From Sphingopyxis sp. MWB1 (GTDB taxonomy: Bacteria > Pseudomonadota > Alphaproteobacteria > Sphingomonadales > Sphingomonadaceae): a DNA stretch of 64,000 nt. Each line of letters starts with the position of its first letter. Position 1 is the stretch's first letter. Location: contig NZ_JQFJ01000001.1 in NCBI RefSeq assembly GCF_000763945.1, positions 130,346 through 194,345 of the forward strand. Reading direction: 5' to 3'. The position numbers were made by a program, and so were the translations under genes. Below, piece by piece: positions 52,819 to 61,476 of the stretch. The notes beneath the pieces are model-generated. The model was given only the letters and a program-made list of their open reading frames with translations, did not search any database and was not told the origin of the DNA.

Positions 52819-53379
52819 TTAAAGCGTGCGGATCAACCGGGTGGCGACTGCGGCCCAGGGCGGATTGCTGACGACCTGTTGCCGCTGACCGGCGCCGAGC
52901 GGGAGCAGGTGCAGCTTCTCGCCATCGACATTGAGCAGGCGCGCAAAGATGAAGCGCCCGGCGGGGCGCGGGACGAGCAGGTCGCGGTTGAGCGCGCCCG
53001 ACCAGTCGCCCTCGATCCGGCGGCACCAGATTTCATCGCCCGCGCGATAATCGCCGATCGAGGAGGTGACGCGCACCGCCAGCATACCCTCGGTTGGGCG
53101 CGCGGTGAGGGCTTCTTCGACCCTGGTGGAGGCGTGCGCGCCGTCGGCGCCGAGATGCGCGGTGATTTTAAGCTGCGTGTCCTGCGGCAGCCGCACCAGT
53201 TCGGATGCGTCCACGTCCAGCGCGGCGGCGATACGGTTCATCCAGTCCAGCGACAGAGTGCGGGTGCCGGTTTCCAGCCGCCCGATGGTCTGGGCCGTGG
53301 TGGCGGGCGAGCAGCGCTGCGCCACCTCTTCGAGGGTGAGGCCCTTGGCGCGGCGCACGGTGCGGATGCTGTTGATCAT
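52819..53379 (-). CDS. XRE family helix-turn-helix regulator with C-terminal sensor-like domain
   Basis: 186 aa from ATG 53379 (AAGGGACCGCC upstream). HTH_3 at about 1-60: TVRRAKGLTLEEVAQRCSPA, TAQTIGRLETGTRTLSL and WMNRIAAALDVDASELVRL. The second half (MLAVRVTSSIGDYRAGDEIW, RDLLVPRPAGRFIFARLLN) looks like an S24/LexA-type peptidase fold without an obvious Ser/Lys dyad, so it is probably a dimerisation or sensing domain. It is divergent from a DUF6456 gene, with a 13-bp palindrome (53395-53407) just upstream of its start. Confidence 0.82.
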   Translation of the reverse strand: MINSIRTVRRAKGLTLEEVAQRCSPATTAQTIGRLETGTRTLSLDWMNRIAAALDVDASELVRLPQDTQLKITAHLGADGAHASTRVEEALTARPTEGMLAVRVTSSIGDYRAGDEIWCRRIEGDWSGALNRDLLVPRPAGRFIFARLLNVDGEKLHLLPLGAGQRQQVVSNPPWAAVATRLIRTL

Positions 53380-53394
53380 GGCGGTCCCTTGGAT

Positions 53395-53407
53395 AACCAA
53401 TTTGGTT
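53395..53407. promoter_or_regulatory. 13-bp palindrome, candidate XRE operator
   Basis: AACCAA-T-TTGGTT is a perfect palindrome with one central base, 16 bases upstream of the XRE start and between a TTGACA on the minus strand (53438-53433) and the gene. A repressor bound here would block its own gene and perhaps the divergent DUF6456 gene. Binding is inference. Confidence 0.55.
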
Positions 53408-53471
53408 TCTTCTTTCCTATAAAATTTGCCGCTGTCAAGCGGGGGTGGAGTTGCGCGAAAGAGGAGACGCC

Positions 53472-53954
53472 ATGATCGCCCGCAAGCTGGAGAGCCGAAT
53501 TCATCCCGACGATCTGATCGAACCCGGCAAGGCGGGGCCGCAGCTGATGCGGCATGTGCGGGTCAATGTCGCTGAAAGCCCGCTCGGCTGGCTTGCGGCA
53601 CGCGGATATCTGACCGAGGCGCAATATCGCGCGGGCGAGCGGCTGCGCGCCGATTATGAGCGGGCGGGGCTGGCAGCGCGGGTGACGATGCGCTGGGATG
53701 CCGCGCCGCCCGCGCGGGTGCGGGGTGGGGCGCGCGCCGCCGATGCCTCGCTGGCGCGTATCGACGCGCATCGCCGCTTTCATGCCGCGCTGGAGGCGGC
53801 GGGGCCGGGGCTGGCCGACATATGCTGGCGCGTGATTTGCGGCGGGGAGGCGATGGCGGGGGCGGAAAAGGCGCTGGGCTGGCCCGCGCGGTCGGGGCGG
53901 GTGGTGTTGACACTGGCGCTCGACCGGCTGGTGCGATTCTACGGGACGGGGTGA
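53472..53954 (+). CDS. DUF6456 domain protein, DNA-replication/regulator-like
   Basis: 160 aa from ATG 53472 (AGAGGAGACGCC upstream). Features: N-terminal HPDDLIEPGKAGPQLMRHVR, VAESPLGWLAARGYLTEAQYRAGERLRADYERAG, and a helical C-terminus LADICWRVICGGEAMAGAEK. This is the DUF6456 pattern, annotated in sphingomonads and rhizobia as a helix-turn-helix-like protein. Divergent from the XRE gene and so perhaps co-regulated. Function not established. Confidence 0.75.
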   Translation: MIARKLESRIHPDDLIEPGKAGPQLMRHVRVNVAESPLGWLAARGYLTEAQYRAGERLRADYERAGLAARVTMRWDAAPPARVRGGARAADASLARIDAHRRFHAALEAAGPGLADICWRVICGGEAMAGAEKALGWPARSGRVVLTLALDRLVRFYGTG

Positions 53955-54014
53955 AGGGGCGCGGGGGCTATGGCCTGCCTTGGTATCCCGGCCTGATCGG
54001 GAATCCATTACCGG

Positions 54015-54055
54015 GCCGTCGTCGTGGATCCCGGATCAAGTCCGGGATGACGAGA
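54015..54055. repeat. Exact 41-bp palindromic intergenic repeat (copy B)
   Basis: Identical to 26611-26651. Here it is followed at 54061-54105 by GA-rich sequence in which GGGATGACGA recurs, as if the repeat end had been amplified. It lies between the DUF6456 gene and the convergent ABC-F gene. Confidence 0.8.
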
Positions 54056-54120
54056 AGGGGGAAGGGATGACGAAGGGGAAGGGATGACGAAGGGGGAGGG
54101 GCAGGAAGCGGGTTGGCTTC

Positions 54121-55905
54121 CTAACCCAGATTTTCCACCTCTTCGGCCAGTTCCAGCCAGCGATCTTCGGCTGCCGCTTTTTCCGCGCGCAGGGTTTCGA
54201 GTGTTTCGGTCAGCGCGGTGAATTTCGCATGGTCGCGGGTGAAGAGGCTGCCGTCCGACAATTCCCCCTCGATGCGCGTCATGTCCGCTTCAATTTCCTC
54301 GATCCGGCCGGGAAGCAGATCATAGTCGCGCTGATCCTTGTAGCTGAGCTTCTTGCGCTGTTGCGGCGGCGGCGCGGGGGTGGGGGCGGCGCTGCTCGTC
54401 GATTTGCTTTTGGCGGGCGCGGGCCTGCTGCGCTTTGCTTCCCAATCGGCATAGCCGCCCGCGACGATATCGACCTTGCCCGACCCGTCGAGGCCGAGCG
54501 TGACGGTGACGGTGCGGTCGAGAAAGTCGCGATCGTGGCTGACGAGCAGCACCGTGCCCTGATAATCGGCGATCACTTCCTGGAGCAGATCGAGCGTTTC
54601 GAGGTCGAGGTCATTGGTCGGCTCGTCAAGGACGAGCAGATTGGATTCGCGGGCAAATTCGCGCGCGAGAAGCAGGCGGGAGCGCTCGCCGCCTGACAGC
54701 GCGCTGACGCTGGCCTCGGCCACCGAGGGTTCGAAGAGAAATTCCTTCAAATAGCCCTGAATATGTTTTTTGACCCCGCGCACCTCGATCCAGTCGCCGC
54801 CGTCGGCGAGGACGTCGCGCACGCGCTTGTCGGGCGAAAGCAGGCTGCGCTGCTGATCGATGACGATGCCGTCGAGCGTGGGGGCGAGGGTGACCTCGCC
54901 GCTGTCGGGCTGAATTTCACCGGTCAGCAGCTTGAGCAGGGTCGATTTGCCCGCGCCATTGGCGCCGACAATGCCGATGCGGTCGCCGCGCTGGATGCGA
55001 AAAGTGAAGTTGCGGATGATCGGGCGGTCGCCAAAGCTTTTAGAAATATCGTCGGCGACGATCACCGATTTGGAGCGCACATCATCATTGGCAAGGCCCA
55101 GCTTGGCGACGCCGGGGCCCCCGATCATGGAGGCGCGGGTGGCGCGCATTTCCATCAGCTTTTCCAGCCGCCCCTGGTTGCGCTTGCGCCGCGCCGTCAC
55201 GCCGCGTTCGAGCCAATGCGCCTCCAGCTTCAGCTTCGCGTCGAGCTTTTCGGCGGCGCGGGCTTCTTCGGCGAACACCGCCTCCATCCACGCGTCGAAG
55301 CCGCCAAAGCCGATTTCCTTGCGCCGGATGCTGCCCCGGTCGAGCCAGAGTGTCTGGCGTGTGAGCCGGGTGAGAAAGGTCCGGTCGTGGCTGATCGCGA
55401 CAAAGGCGCCGCCGAAACGCGACAGCCAGTTTTCAAGCCAGTCGATGGCGGCAAGGTCGAGATGGTTGGTCGGCTCGTCAAGCAGCAGGACATCGGGATT
55501 TTGCGCGAGCGCGCGGGCGATGGCGGCGCGGCGACGCTCACCCCCCGATGCGCTGGCAGCTTCGCGCGACATGTCGATGCCAAGCTGGTCGGCGATGGCG
55601 GCGACTTCAAATTCCTGGGGGGGGTGGTCGCCGCCAATGGCATAGTCCATCAAGGTGGCGTAGCCGGTGAAATCGGGTTCCTGTTCCAGGAGCACGACAT
55701 GGGTGCCGGGGACGATGGTGCGCTTTCCCTTGTCGGGGTCGATTCGATCGGCAAGCAATTTGAGCAGAGTCGTTTTGCCCGCGCCGTTGCGGCCGATCAG
55801 CGCGAGCCGGTCGCGCGCGCCAATATAGATGTCGAGGTCCTGAAACAGCCATCCGCTGCCCTGGACAAGGCCGAGGCCTTCATATGATAAAATCGGTGCT
55901 GCCAT
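54121..55905 (-). CDS. uup: ABC-F family ATPase, Uup type
   Basis: 594 aa from ATG 55905 (MAAPILSYEG). Two ABC cassettes without membrane segments: Walker A LIGRNGAGKTTLLK and IVGANGAGKSTLLK, signatures SGGERRRAAIARAL and LSGGERSRLLLAREF, Walker B VLLLDEPTNHLDL and LLVLDEPTNDLDL. The linker has ARRKRNQGRLEKLMEMR, and the C-terminal coiled coil (about 535-594) is the Uup-type DNA/ribosome-binding arm. ABC-F proteins act on the ribosome or branched DNA; Uup loss changes transposon excision in E. coli. Convergent with the DUF6456 gene. Confidence 0.93.
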   Translation of the reverse strand: MAAPILSYEGLGLVQGSGWLFQDLDIYIGARDRLALIGRNGAGKTTLLKLLADRIDPDKGKRTIVPGTHVVLLEQEPDFTGYATLMDYAIGGDHPPQEFEVAAIADQLGIDMSREAASASGGERRRAAIARALAQNPDVLLLDEPTNHLDLAAIDWLENWLSRFGGAFVAISHDRTFLTRLTRQTLWLDRGSIRRKEIGFGGFDAWMEAVFAEEARAAEKLDAKLKLEAHWLERGVTARRKRNQGRLEKLMEMRATRASMIGGPGVAKLGLANDDVRSKSVIVADDISKSFGDRPIIRNFTFRIQRGDRIGIVGANGAGKSTLLKLLTGEIQPDSGEVTLAPTLDGIVIDQQRSLLSPDKRVRDVLADGGDWIEVRGVKKHIQGYLKEFLFEPSVAEASVSALSGGERSRLLLAREFARESNLLVLDEPTNDLDLETLDLLQEVIADYQGTVLLVSHDRDFLDRTVTVTLGLDGSGKVDIVAGGYADWEAKRSRPAPAKSKSTSSAAPTPAPPPQQRKKLSYKDQRDYDLLPGRIEEIEADMTRIEGELSDGSLFTRDHAKFTALTETLETLRAEKAAAEDRWLELAEEVENLG

Positions 55906-56043
55906 GATGAACGGTTCGCTAGCGAGACGTTCAGCCGGGCGCAAGCGCGGCGCGGGCAAGGCAGGAACGCGTCCGATCCGTCTGCGTTACGGGAACAGAC
56001 AGGCCAATGGGCCGGACGCCCGGATCAACAGGAGGGTTTTTTG

Positions 56044-56790
56044 ATGAAAAAGCGTATATTTAGCGCAGTAGCCGCCAGCGCGGCGCTGATCGCGGCGACA
56101 CCCGCCGTAGCGCAGCAGGGAGGAGCGAATGTGACGGTAGCAGCGAGCCAGGGACCGATTTTGAGCTTCAGCGTCAGCGAGGAAGTGCGCGCGCGTCCCG
56201 ATCAGGCGACAATTGGCGCGGGCGTCCAGACGAACGCCCCCACGGCGGTCGAGGCGATGCGCGCCAATGCCGCCGCCATGGAGAAGCTGGTCGCCGCCGT
56301 CAAAAAACAGGGCATCAAGCCCGAGGATATCCAGACAAGCGGCATCAGCCTGTCGCCGCAATATGACTATAATAATCGCAGCGACGGCCAGCCGCCGCGC
56401 TTCATCGGTTATCAGGTGACGAACAGCGTGCGTGCGACGACCGGCAAGGTCGATGGCGTGGGACCGCTGATGGATGCGCTGGTCGCAGCCGGCGGAACCA
56501 ATATCGAAGGGCCGTGGTTCGCGATGAAGGACCCCGACGCGATGCTGGTCGGCGCGCGCGGCGCGGCGATCAAGGCCGCCGAAGCCAAGGCGGCGGATTA
56601 TGCGCGGCTGGCCGGATATCGCGGCGCCGAACTGGTTTCCTTGAGCGAAGGCGGTTTTTCGGGACCGCAGCCGCCCATGCCCTATGCCCGCGGAATGGCG
56701 GCGATGGACGCGAAGGTTTCGACTCCGGTCGAACCAGGACAGGTCGGCAACACGCTGACGCTGAATTTTCAATATCGTCTGGTGCGGTAA
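56044..56790 (+). CDS. SIMPL (DUF541) domain periplasmic protein
   Basis: 248 aa from ATG 56044 (AACAGGAGGG upstream; the TTG at 56041 is too close). Signal peptide (FSAVAASAALIAATPAVAQ). SIMPL pattern: FSVSEEVRARPDQATIGAGV, VKKQGIKPEDIQTSGISLSP, FIGYQVTNSVRATTGKVDG and AIKAAEAKAADYARLAG. The family includes BP26/OMP28 of Brucella and forms large channel-like assemblies; its task is unsettled. It is the last gene with typical high-GC codon use before the shift at about 56.8 kb. Confidence 0.9.
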   Translation: MKKRIFSAVAASAALIAATPAVAQQGGANVTVAASQGPILSFSVSEEVRARPDQATIGAGVQTNAPTAVEAMRANAAAMEKLVAAVKKQGIKPEDIQTSGISLSPQYDYNNRSDGQPPRFIGYQVTNSVRATTGKVDGVGPLMDALVAAGGTNIEGPWFAMKDPDAMLVGARGAAIKAAEAKAADYARLAGYRGAELVSLSEGGFSGPQPPMPYARGMAAMDAKVSTPVEPGQVGNTLTLNFQYRLVR

Positions 56791-57229
56791 CAAGGGCCAG
56801 GCAACAAGGCGTCGCCCCCGCCTTCGCGGGCACACCGATGTTATAACTCGCTGGAAACATCCATCTGAGTTTTTTCCATTGTCAGAATATTTGGTACAAG
56901 TCGGGGTGTGGATTAGCCGAGCACGGGTCTCGTCTGGAGGTCGATATCAAGCGGCAACGTCGATTAAGACGGAGACAGGGCTGGTGATCAAGGTGTGAAC
57001 CTTGCGAGCCGGTCCTCGTCCAGATTTTCACAACGCGTATGTTATATGAATGGCAGCGCACCCCCTGTTGCCAATTTATTCGTCCCATCCGGTCGCAACA
57101 GGCGTTAGGTTCAATTTGAATATATTTCCTCCTAGACAGCGCCAGCATGTTGTGTAACTTTGAAATTGTTCGCGCAGTGTAGCCAGATATCCGCATTCTC
57201 GCGGGCAATTGGGTTCGTGGACTACTTAG
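56791..57229. other. Left boundary of the RTX secretion locus, no gene seen
   Basis: 439 bases. At the start a CCCGC-CTTC-GCGGG hairpin ends in normal GC-rich sequence. From about 56840 the sequence is lower in GC. A minus-strand frame without stops (56882-57208) has no recognisable protein content and no ribosome site. No transposase, integrase, tRNA or clear direct repeat marks the junction. A promoter for the transporter gene should be in the last 100 bases. Confidence 0.55.
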
Positions 57230-59422
57230 ATGGCATCTTCGATGCTAAGTGGATGGCGCGCGTGGGGATTAGTCTTGACCAAAGGGGCGCAAGCCAAATT
57301 TGCAGGCAACTCTGAGTCGGGCTTGGTGGCGCTGGCCACGGTCCTGGCAATCCACAAAATTGCTGTCGATCCAGACCAGCTACGGCATGAGTTGGGGCAT
57401 GAGCGGCCATTGATAGCCGATGACATTCTCCGGTTAGCAAAGCGGCAACAAGGTGTGCGGGCTAAGGCCGTGCAAGTTACATTTGATAAGCTGAGCAGAT
57501 TGCCTCTGCCTGTCGTCGCCGGTGGGCCGAGCGGTTGGTTCGTGATCGGCCGTGTTACCGTTTCTGAAGCCTTAATCCAACGTCCTGGCCAGCCCGTTGA
57601 GAAAGTGCAGCAATGCGCTCTGGCAGGCATTTGGTCCGGCGAAGTGATCTTGCTGACGACGCGAGAAGCCGCCGGGGGCTTAGCAGGCCGCTTCGACTTC
57701 ACATGGTTCATCCCCCAAATTGTGCGCTACCGACGGCTGTTCGGTGAAGTGCTTTTGATTACCTTGGCCTTGAACCTCTTAGGGCTTGCAGCGCCCCTGT
57801 TCTTCCAGAACGTCATTGATAAGGTACTTGTCCACAACACTCTTGCGACACTCCAAGTCCTTGCAATCGGATTCGTGATTGTTTCCGCTTGGGAAGTCAT
57901 ATTCGGATGGCTGCGCACGCGGCTATTCTCCGAAACAAGTCAAAAGCTGGATGTCGAGCTTGGCGCCAAGTTGTTTCGCCACATGATGGGACTACCGCTA
58001 TCCTACTTCGAAGGTCGCCGAGTCGGCGACACGGTAACGCGGGTGCGTCAGCTCGAATCCATCCGTGAATTCCTGACGAACGCATCGCTCTCCGTGTTAG
58101 TCGATCCTGCTTTCACGGTCGTCTTCCTCGTTGCGATGTGGATATACTCGCCGACCCTGTTCTGGATTGTGGCAGCAACGATCCCTGCCTATATCGTTGT
58201 TTCGCTTCTCGTCACTGGCCCTTTGCGCCGCCGGCTCGACGAGAAATTCGAACGAGGTTCCGCGAACAACGCCCTGCTCGTCGAGAGCGTATCAGGTATG
58301 CAGACGGTGAAGGCGGCTGCGGTCGAGCCGCAGTGGCAGGATCGCTGGGAACGGCAACTGGCGGGCTATAGCGCCGCTAATCAGCGCGTCATCAATCTTG
58401 GCAACGTGGGCGGCCAGGCCGTCCAGCTCATCTCCAAGCTCAGCCTTGCCGCCATCCTATTCTTCGGCGCGCGTGAAGTGATCGTAGGAACACTGACAGT
58501 GGGCGGGTTGGTTGCCTTCAATATGTTCGCACAAAGGGTGTCCGGGCCGGTAATCCGGATGGCGCAGCTTTGGCAGGATTTCCAGCAGGTCCGGTTGTCG
58601 ATAGATCGACTCGGGGACGTCCTGAACACGCCCGTCGAACCCGGCGCTGGCTCGAAAGTGGCTTTGCCAGCGCTGAAAGGTGCTGTGCGGTTTTCAGGGG
58701 TGAGGTTCCGCTATGCGCCGGACGGGCCGTGGACATTGGATGAAATCGATTTCGAATTACCTGCAGGCAGAACACTAGGCATTGCCGGATCGTCAGGATC
58801 GGGTAAGTCTACCCTGACCAAGATGCTGCAACGGCTTTATACACCGGCATCGGGTCGCATTTATATCGACGGGGTCGATATCGCCCAGGTCGATCCGGCA
58901 TGGCTGCGTCGGCAGATCGGAGTCGTGTTGCAGGAAAATCTTCTGTTCAACCGATCCGTCCGAGAAAATATCGCTTTGGCAAACCCAGCGATGCCTCTTG
59001 ATCGCGTGATGGCCGCAGCCAAACTCGCGGGAGCTCACGAGTTTGTCCTTTCGATGCCTCACGGTTACGATACCCTCATCGAGGAACGCGGTGTCAACCT
59101 CTCGGGAGGGCAGCGCCAGCGGTTGGCGATCGCCAGGGCACTCGTGACGCAGCCTCGCATTCTGATACTCGATGAGGCGACATCTGCCCTTGATGCGGAA
59201 AGCGAAGAAATCATCCAAGGCAATCTCAAAGCGATGGCACAGGGACGCACCGTCTTAATCATCGCGCATCGTTTATCGGCAATCCGACAGTGCGATCGGA
59301 TAATGACATTGGAGAAGGGCCGCATTGTCGAAGTGGGGAGCCACGATGAGTTACTGCGGCAGAATGGTCGGTATGCCAGTCTCCATCGGCGGCAGACCGG
59401 TAGCCGGAATTTAAGCACATGA
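57230..59422 (+). CDS. Type I secretion system permease/ATPase (HlyB-like)
   Basis: 730 aa. Domains: C39-peptidase-like domain (about 10-140), where the catalytic Cys position reads GNSESGLVALATVL, so it is a non-proteolytic CLD as in HlyB; six-helix ABC transporter membrane domain (about 165-455; FFQNVIDKVLVHNTL, LSYFEGRRVGDTVTRVRQL); ATPase with Walker A IAGSSGSGKSTLTK (about 521), signature NLSGGQRQRLAIARAL, Walker B ILILDEATSALDAES and His in IIAHRLSAI. It exports unfolded RTX proteins in one step. ATG 57230. Codon use differs from the left neighbours. Overlaps HlyD by 4 bases. The cargo is probably the RTX protein at 61477. Confidence 0.93.
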   Translation: MASSMLSGWRAWGLVLTKGAQAKFAGNSESGLVALATVLAIHKIAVDPDQLRHELGHERPLIADDILRLAKRQQGVRAKAVQVTFDKLSRLPLPVVAGGPSGWFVIGRVTVSEALIQRPGQPVEKVQQCALAGIWSGEVILLTTREAAGGLAGRFDFTWFIPQIVRYRRLFGEVLLITLALNLLGLAAPLFFQNVIDKVLVHNTLATLQVLAIGFVIVSAWEVIFGWLRTRLFSETSQKLDVELGAKLFRHMMGLPLSYFEGRRVGDTVTRVRQLESIREFLTNASLSVLVDPAFTVVFLVAMWIYSPTLFWIVAATIPAYIVVSLLVTGPLRRRLDEKFERGSANNALLVESVSGMQTVKAAAVEPQWQDRWERQLAGYSAANQRVINLGNVGGQAVQLISKLSLAAILFFGAREVIVGTLTVGGLVAFNMFAQRVSGPVIRMAQLWQDFQQVRLSIDRLGDVLNTPVEPGAGSKVALPALKGAVRFSGVRFRYAPDGPWTLDEIDFELPAGRTLGIAGSSGSGKSTLTKMLQRLYTPASGRIYIDGVDIAQVDPAWLRRQIGVVLQENLLFNRSVRENIALANPAMPLDRVMAAAKLAGAHEFVLSMPHGYDTLIEERGVNLSGGQRQRLAIARALVTQPRILILDEATSALDAESEEIIQGNLKAMAQGRTVLIIAHRLSAIRQCDRIMTLEKGRIVEVGSHDELLRQNGRYASLHRRQTGSRNLST

Positions 59423-60813
59423 CGGGCCTCGCGCACCATTGGAGTATAATGCGTTCCGCCGTGGCTGCGGACAAAGCGAGGTCGAAGAGCCTCCTTCGCA
59501 CAGAAGAGGTAACGTTTCTTCCGGCGGCGCTCGAGATCGTTGAACGGCCCGTATCACCTACAGCCCGTGCGACCGCCTGGATCATGCTGGCCGGTCTCGC
59601 CCTTGCAATCGGTTGGCTGACCTTCGGAAAGGTAGACGTCGTCGCTTCCGCTAGCGGACGCCTCATCCCGGTTGACCACGTCAAGGTCATTCAACCCGCG
59701 GAAGCCGGAGTAGTTCGCAATATCCTGGTGAGAGACGGGGAACGGGTTCGCAAAGGCGAAACGTTGATCGAACTGGACCCCACCATGTCTTCTGCAGAAG
59801 CGGTGCAGGCTGAACGCGCGCTGGAAGTGGCTCAACTCGACGCAGCACGCGCTCGCGCAATCATCTCCGCCCTAGACGGTAACGGCGTCGCCTTCGTAGC
59901 GCCGCCCGGAACGGCGTTTGAGACTGCGCGCAGCCAAGAGGCGTTGGCACGCGCTCAGTTTGAGGACATCAGAGCAACCACTGTCCGGCATCGAGCAGAG
60001 TGGCAGGCGGCTGTGGCGGCACGCGGTGAGGCTGACGTGGAAGTAGCCAAGCTCGCCGAGACCATGCCGCTACTGGACGAGCAGATCGCGGCGAATGAAG
60101 CGCTTTTGCAGAAGGGCTTTGTCTCAAAACTAAAAGTAATCGAGATGCGCCGCCAGCGCCTGGCTACCGGTCGCGATTATGAAATTGCACTCCAAACATC
60201 GAGCAAAGCGTCGGCTCAGATTCATGTTGCGCAGGGTGCAATCATGCAGTCCGAAGCGGAGGCTAGATCACGCATACTGACCGACCTAACAAGGGCGGAG
60301 GCGGAAGCAACGCTGCGACGCGAAGAACTGAGGAAGGCTCGTCAGCGATCGAGCTTGCAACGTCTGGTAAGCCCAGTTGACGGCACGATTGCCCAACTTA
60401 CGGTCCATACCATTGGCGGTGTACTGGAAGCGGCCAAACCTATCATGGTGGTGGTGCCGAGCGACGGTAAACTGGTCGCAGAGGTCAAGGTCTTGAACAA
60501 GGATGCGGGCTTCGTTCGCATAGGCCAGCCCGTCGCATTGAAGCTCGAAGCGTTTCCGTTCACCAGGCACGGCACCCTCCCAGGTAAAATCCAGAGCATC
60601 GGCTCCGATTCCGTGGCCGATGAAAAGCTCGGCTTGGTCTATGTTGCGCGCGTGACCTTGGAGCAAACATTTATAGACCGCGATGGGGTGAGGTCTACTC
60701 TTACACCGGGCATGAGCGTAACCGCAGACATCAGGACTGGCCTCCGGTCGATCCTGAGCTATCTGATCAGTCCACTTGAAAAGGCTCGCCTTGAAGCGGG
60801 ACGCGAACGGTGA
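59419..60813 (+). CDS. Type I secretion periplasmic adaptor (HlyD family)
   Basis: 464 aa, ATG 59419 overlapping the ABC transporter stop. A cytoplasmic N-terminus of about 50 residues, one transmembrane helix (WIMLAGLALAIGWLTFGKV), a lipoyl-type half (IPVDHVKVIQPAEAGVVRNI), a long coiled coil (about 130-310), and the family signature near 330 (RLVSPVDGTIAQLTVHTIGG). It bridges the inner-membrane pump and an outer-membrane TolC. No tolC gene is in the window, so it likely uses a TolC encoded elsewhere. Confidence 0.93.
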   Translation: MTGLAHHWSIMRSAVAADKARSKSLLRTEEVTFLPAALEIVERPVSPTARATAWIMLAGLALAIGWLTFGKVDVVASASGRLIPVDHVKVIQPAEAGVVRNILVRDGERVRKGETLIELDPTMSSAEAVQAERALEVAQLDAARARAIISALDGNGVAFVAPPGTAFETARSQEALARAQFEDIRATTVRHRAEWQAAVAARGEADVEVAKLAETMPLLDEQIAANEALLQKGFVSKLKVIEMRRQRLATGRDYEIALQTSSKASAQIHVAQGAIMQSEAEARSRILTDLTRAEAEATLRREELRKARQRSSLQRLVSPVDGTIAQLTVHTIGGVLEAAKPIMVVVPSDGKLVAEVKVLNKDAGFVRIGQPVALKLEAFPFTRHGTLPGKIQSIGSDSVADEKLGLVYVARVTLEQTFIDRDGVRSTLTPGMSVTADIRTGLRSILSYLISPLEKARLEAGRER

Positions 60814-60855
60814 CGCTCAGCGAAATGCTCTCTGACCGCAATTATTGCCGAAGCT

Positions 60856-61221
60856 TCATGGCGCGCTATCCTTCGTTCGGGCCACGGAAGCCGCCCAATT
60901 ATTCCAATCGGCATCACCCTCCACGCGGTCCAAACATTTTTGCCACAAGCTCTGTACGCTGCCTGGATCGGCTCTCATGGCCGCAATCACTGCGGCGCTC
61001 TCTGCCAATCTTTCCTTTGGAAGTTTTGAGTAATACCAAGAGCGTAGAGCACGCATGGCTTGGCGATCAAGTTTGCTGGATGACTCACCCAAATTTATCT
61101 CAATTGTGTGGGCAGCTATCGCGCAATGAAGATCGTCCCGGCTATCGAGCTCACTCGCAGTGGCTTGAGCGCATCCTGCCAGCAACAGGGATAAAGCCAC
61201 GGTTCTTGCAACTAAGGACAT
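60856..61221 (-). CDS. Predicted small lipoprotein in the RTX secretion locus
   Basis: 121 aa from ATG 61221 (GGAGCAAAAAG upstream). Lipoprotein signal MSLVARTVALSLLLAGCAQA with lipobox LAGC; mature part helical, with Cys33 (DLHCAIAA) and another Cys in LWQKCLDRVEG. Antisense to the end of nothing: it lies wholly between hlyD and the RTX gene and points toward hlyD. A plus-strand frame over the same bases (60810-61268) has no support. No family recognised. Small lipoproteins beside RTX genes may help outer-membrane assembly or immunity; that is speculation. Confidence 0.72.
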   Translation of the reverse strand: MSLVARTVALSLLLAGCAQATASELDSRDDLHCAIAAHTIEINLGESSSKLDRQAMRALRSWYYSKLPKERLAESAAVIAAMRADPGSVQSLWQKCLDRVEGDADWNNWAASVARTKDSAP

Positions 61222-61270
61222 CTTTTTGCTCCAGACGGCGAGGATGCAAACTCAAGCATACGGGTTAGGG

Positions 61271-61476
61271 ATATGCTCTATTCATCAATAATTAAAAAAA
61301 TGTTAAAACTGTAAAATTCAAATTAATTGCCGTATATATACCTATTAATATGAATATAATTGAGTTTGAAGCATATTTTTATTAAAATACAGTTTTATTT
61401 TTCATTTATATGATGAATATATTATGATCAGAATAGCGATGTCGCTCTTACATATTTGAAATTATGGGAGATTATT
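61271..61476 (+). promoter_or_regulatory. Very AT-rich leader of the RTX gene
   Basis: About 200 bases made largely of A and T, with runs such as AATTAAAAAAATG and TATATTATGATC, in sharp contrast to the rest of the window. Several TATAAT-like hexamers are present, so a single promoter cannot be chosen. Such tracts are typical targets of nucleoid silencers on acquired DNA. The ribosome site GGGAG lies 7 bases before ATG 61477. Confidence 0.6.

Noticed and set aside
56882..57208. Minus-strand frame at the locus boundary as a transposase remnant
   Set aside because: The translation shows no DDE, HTH or other transposase motif, and there is no terminal inverted repeat or ribosome site.
60810..61268. 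Plus-strand gene following hlyD (152 codons)
   Set aside because: No ribosome site, no protein-like composition, and it is antisense to a lipoprotein gene with a good start and lipobox.
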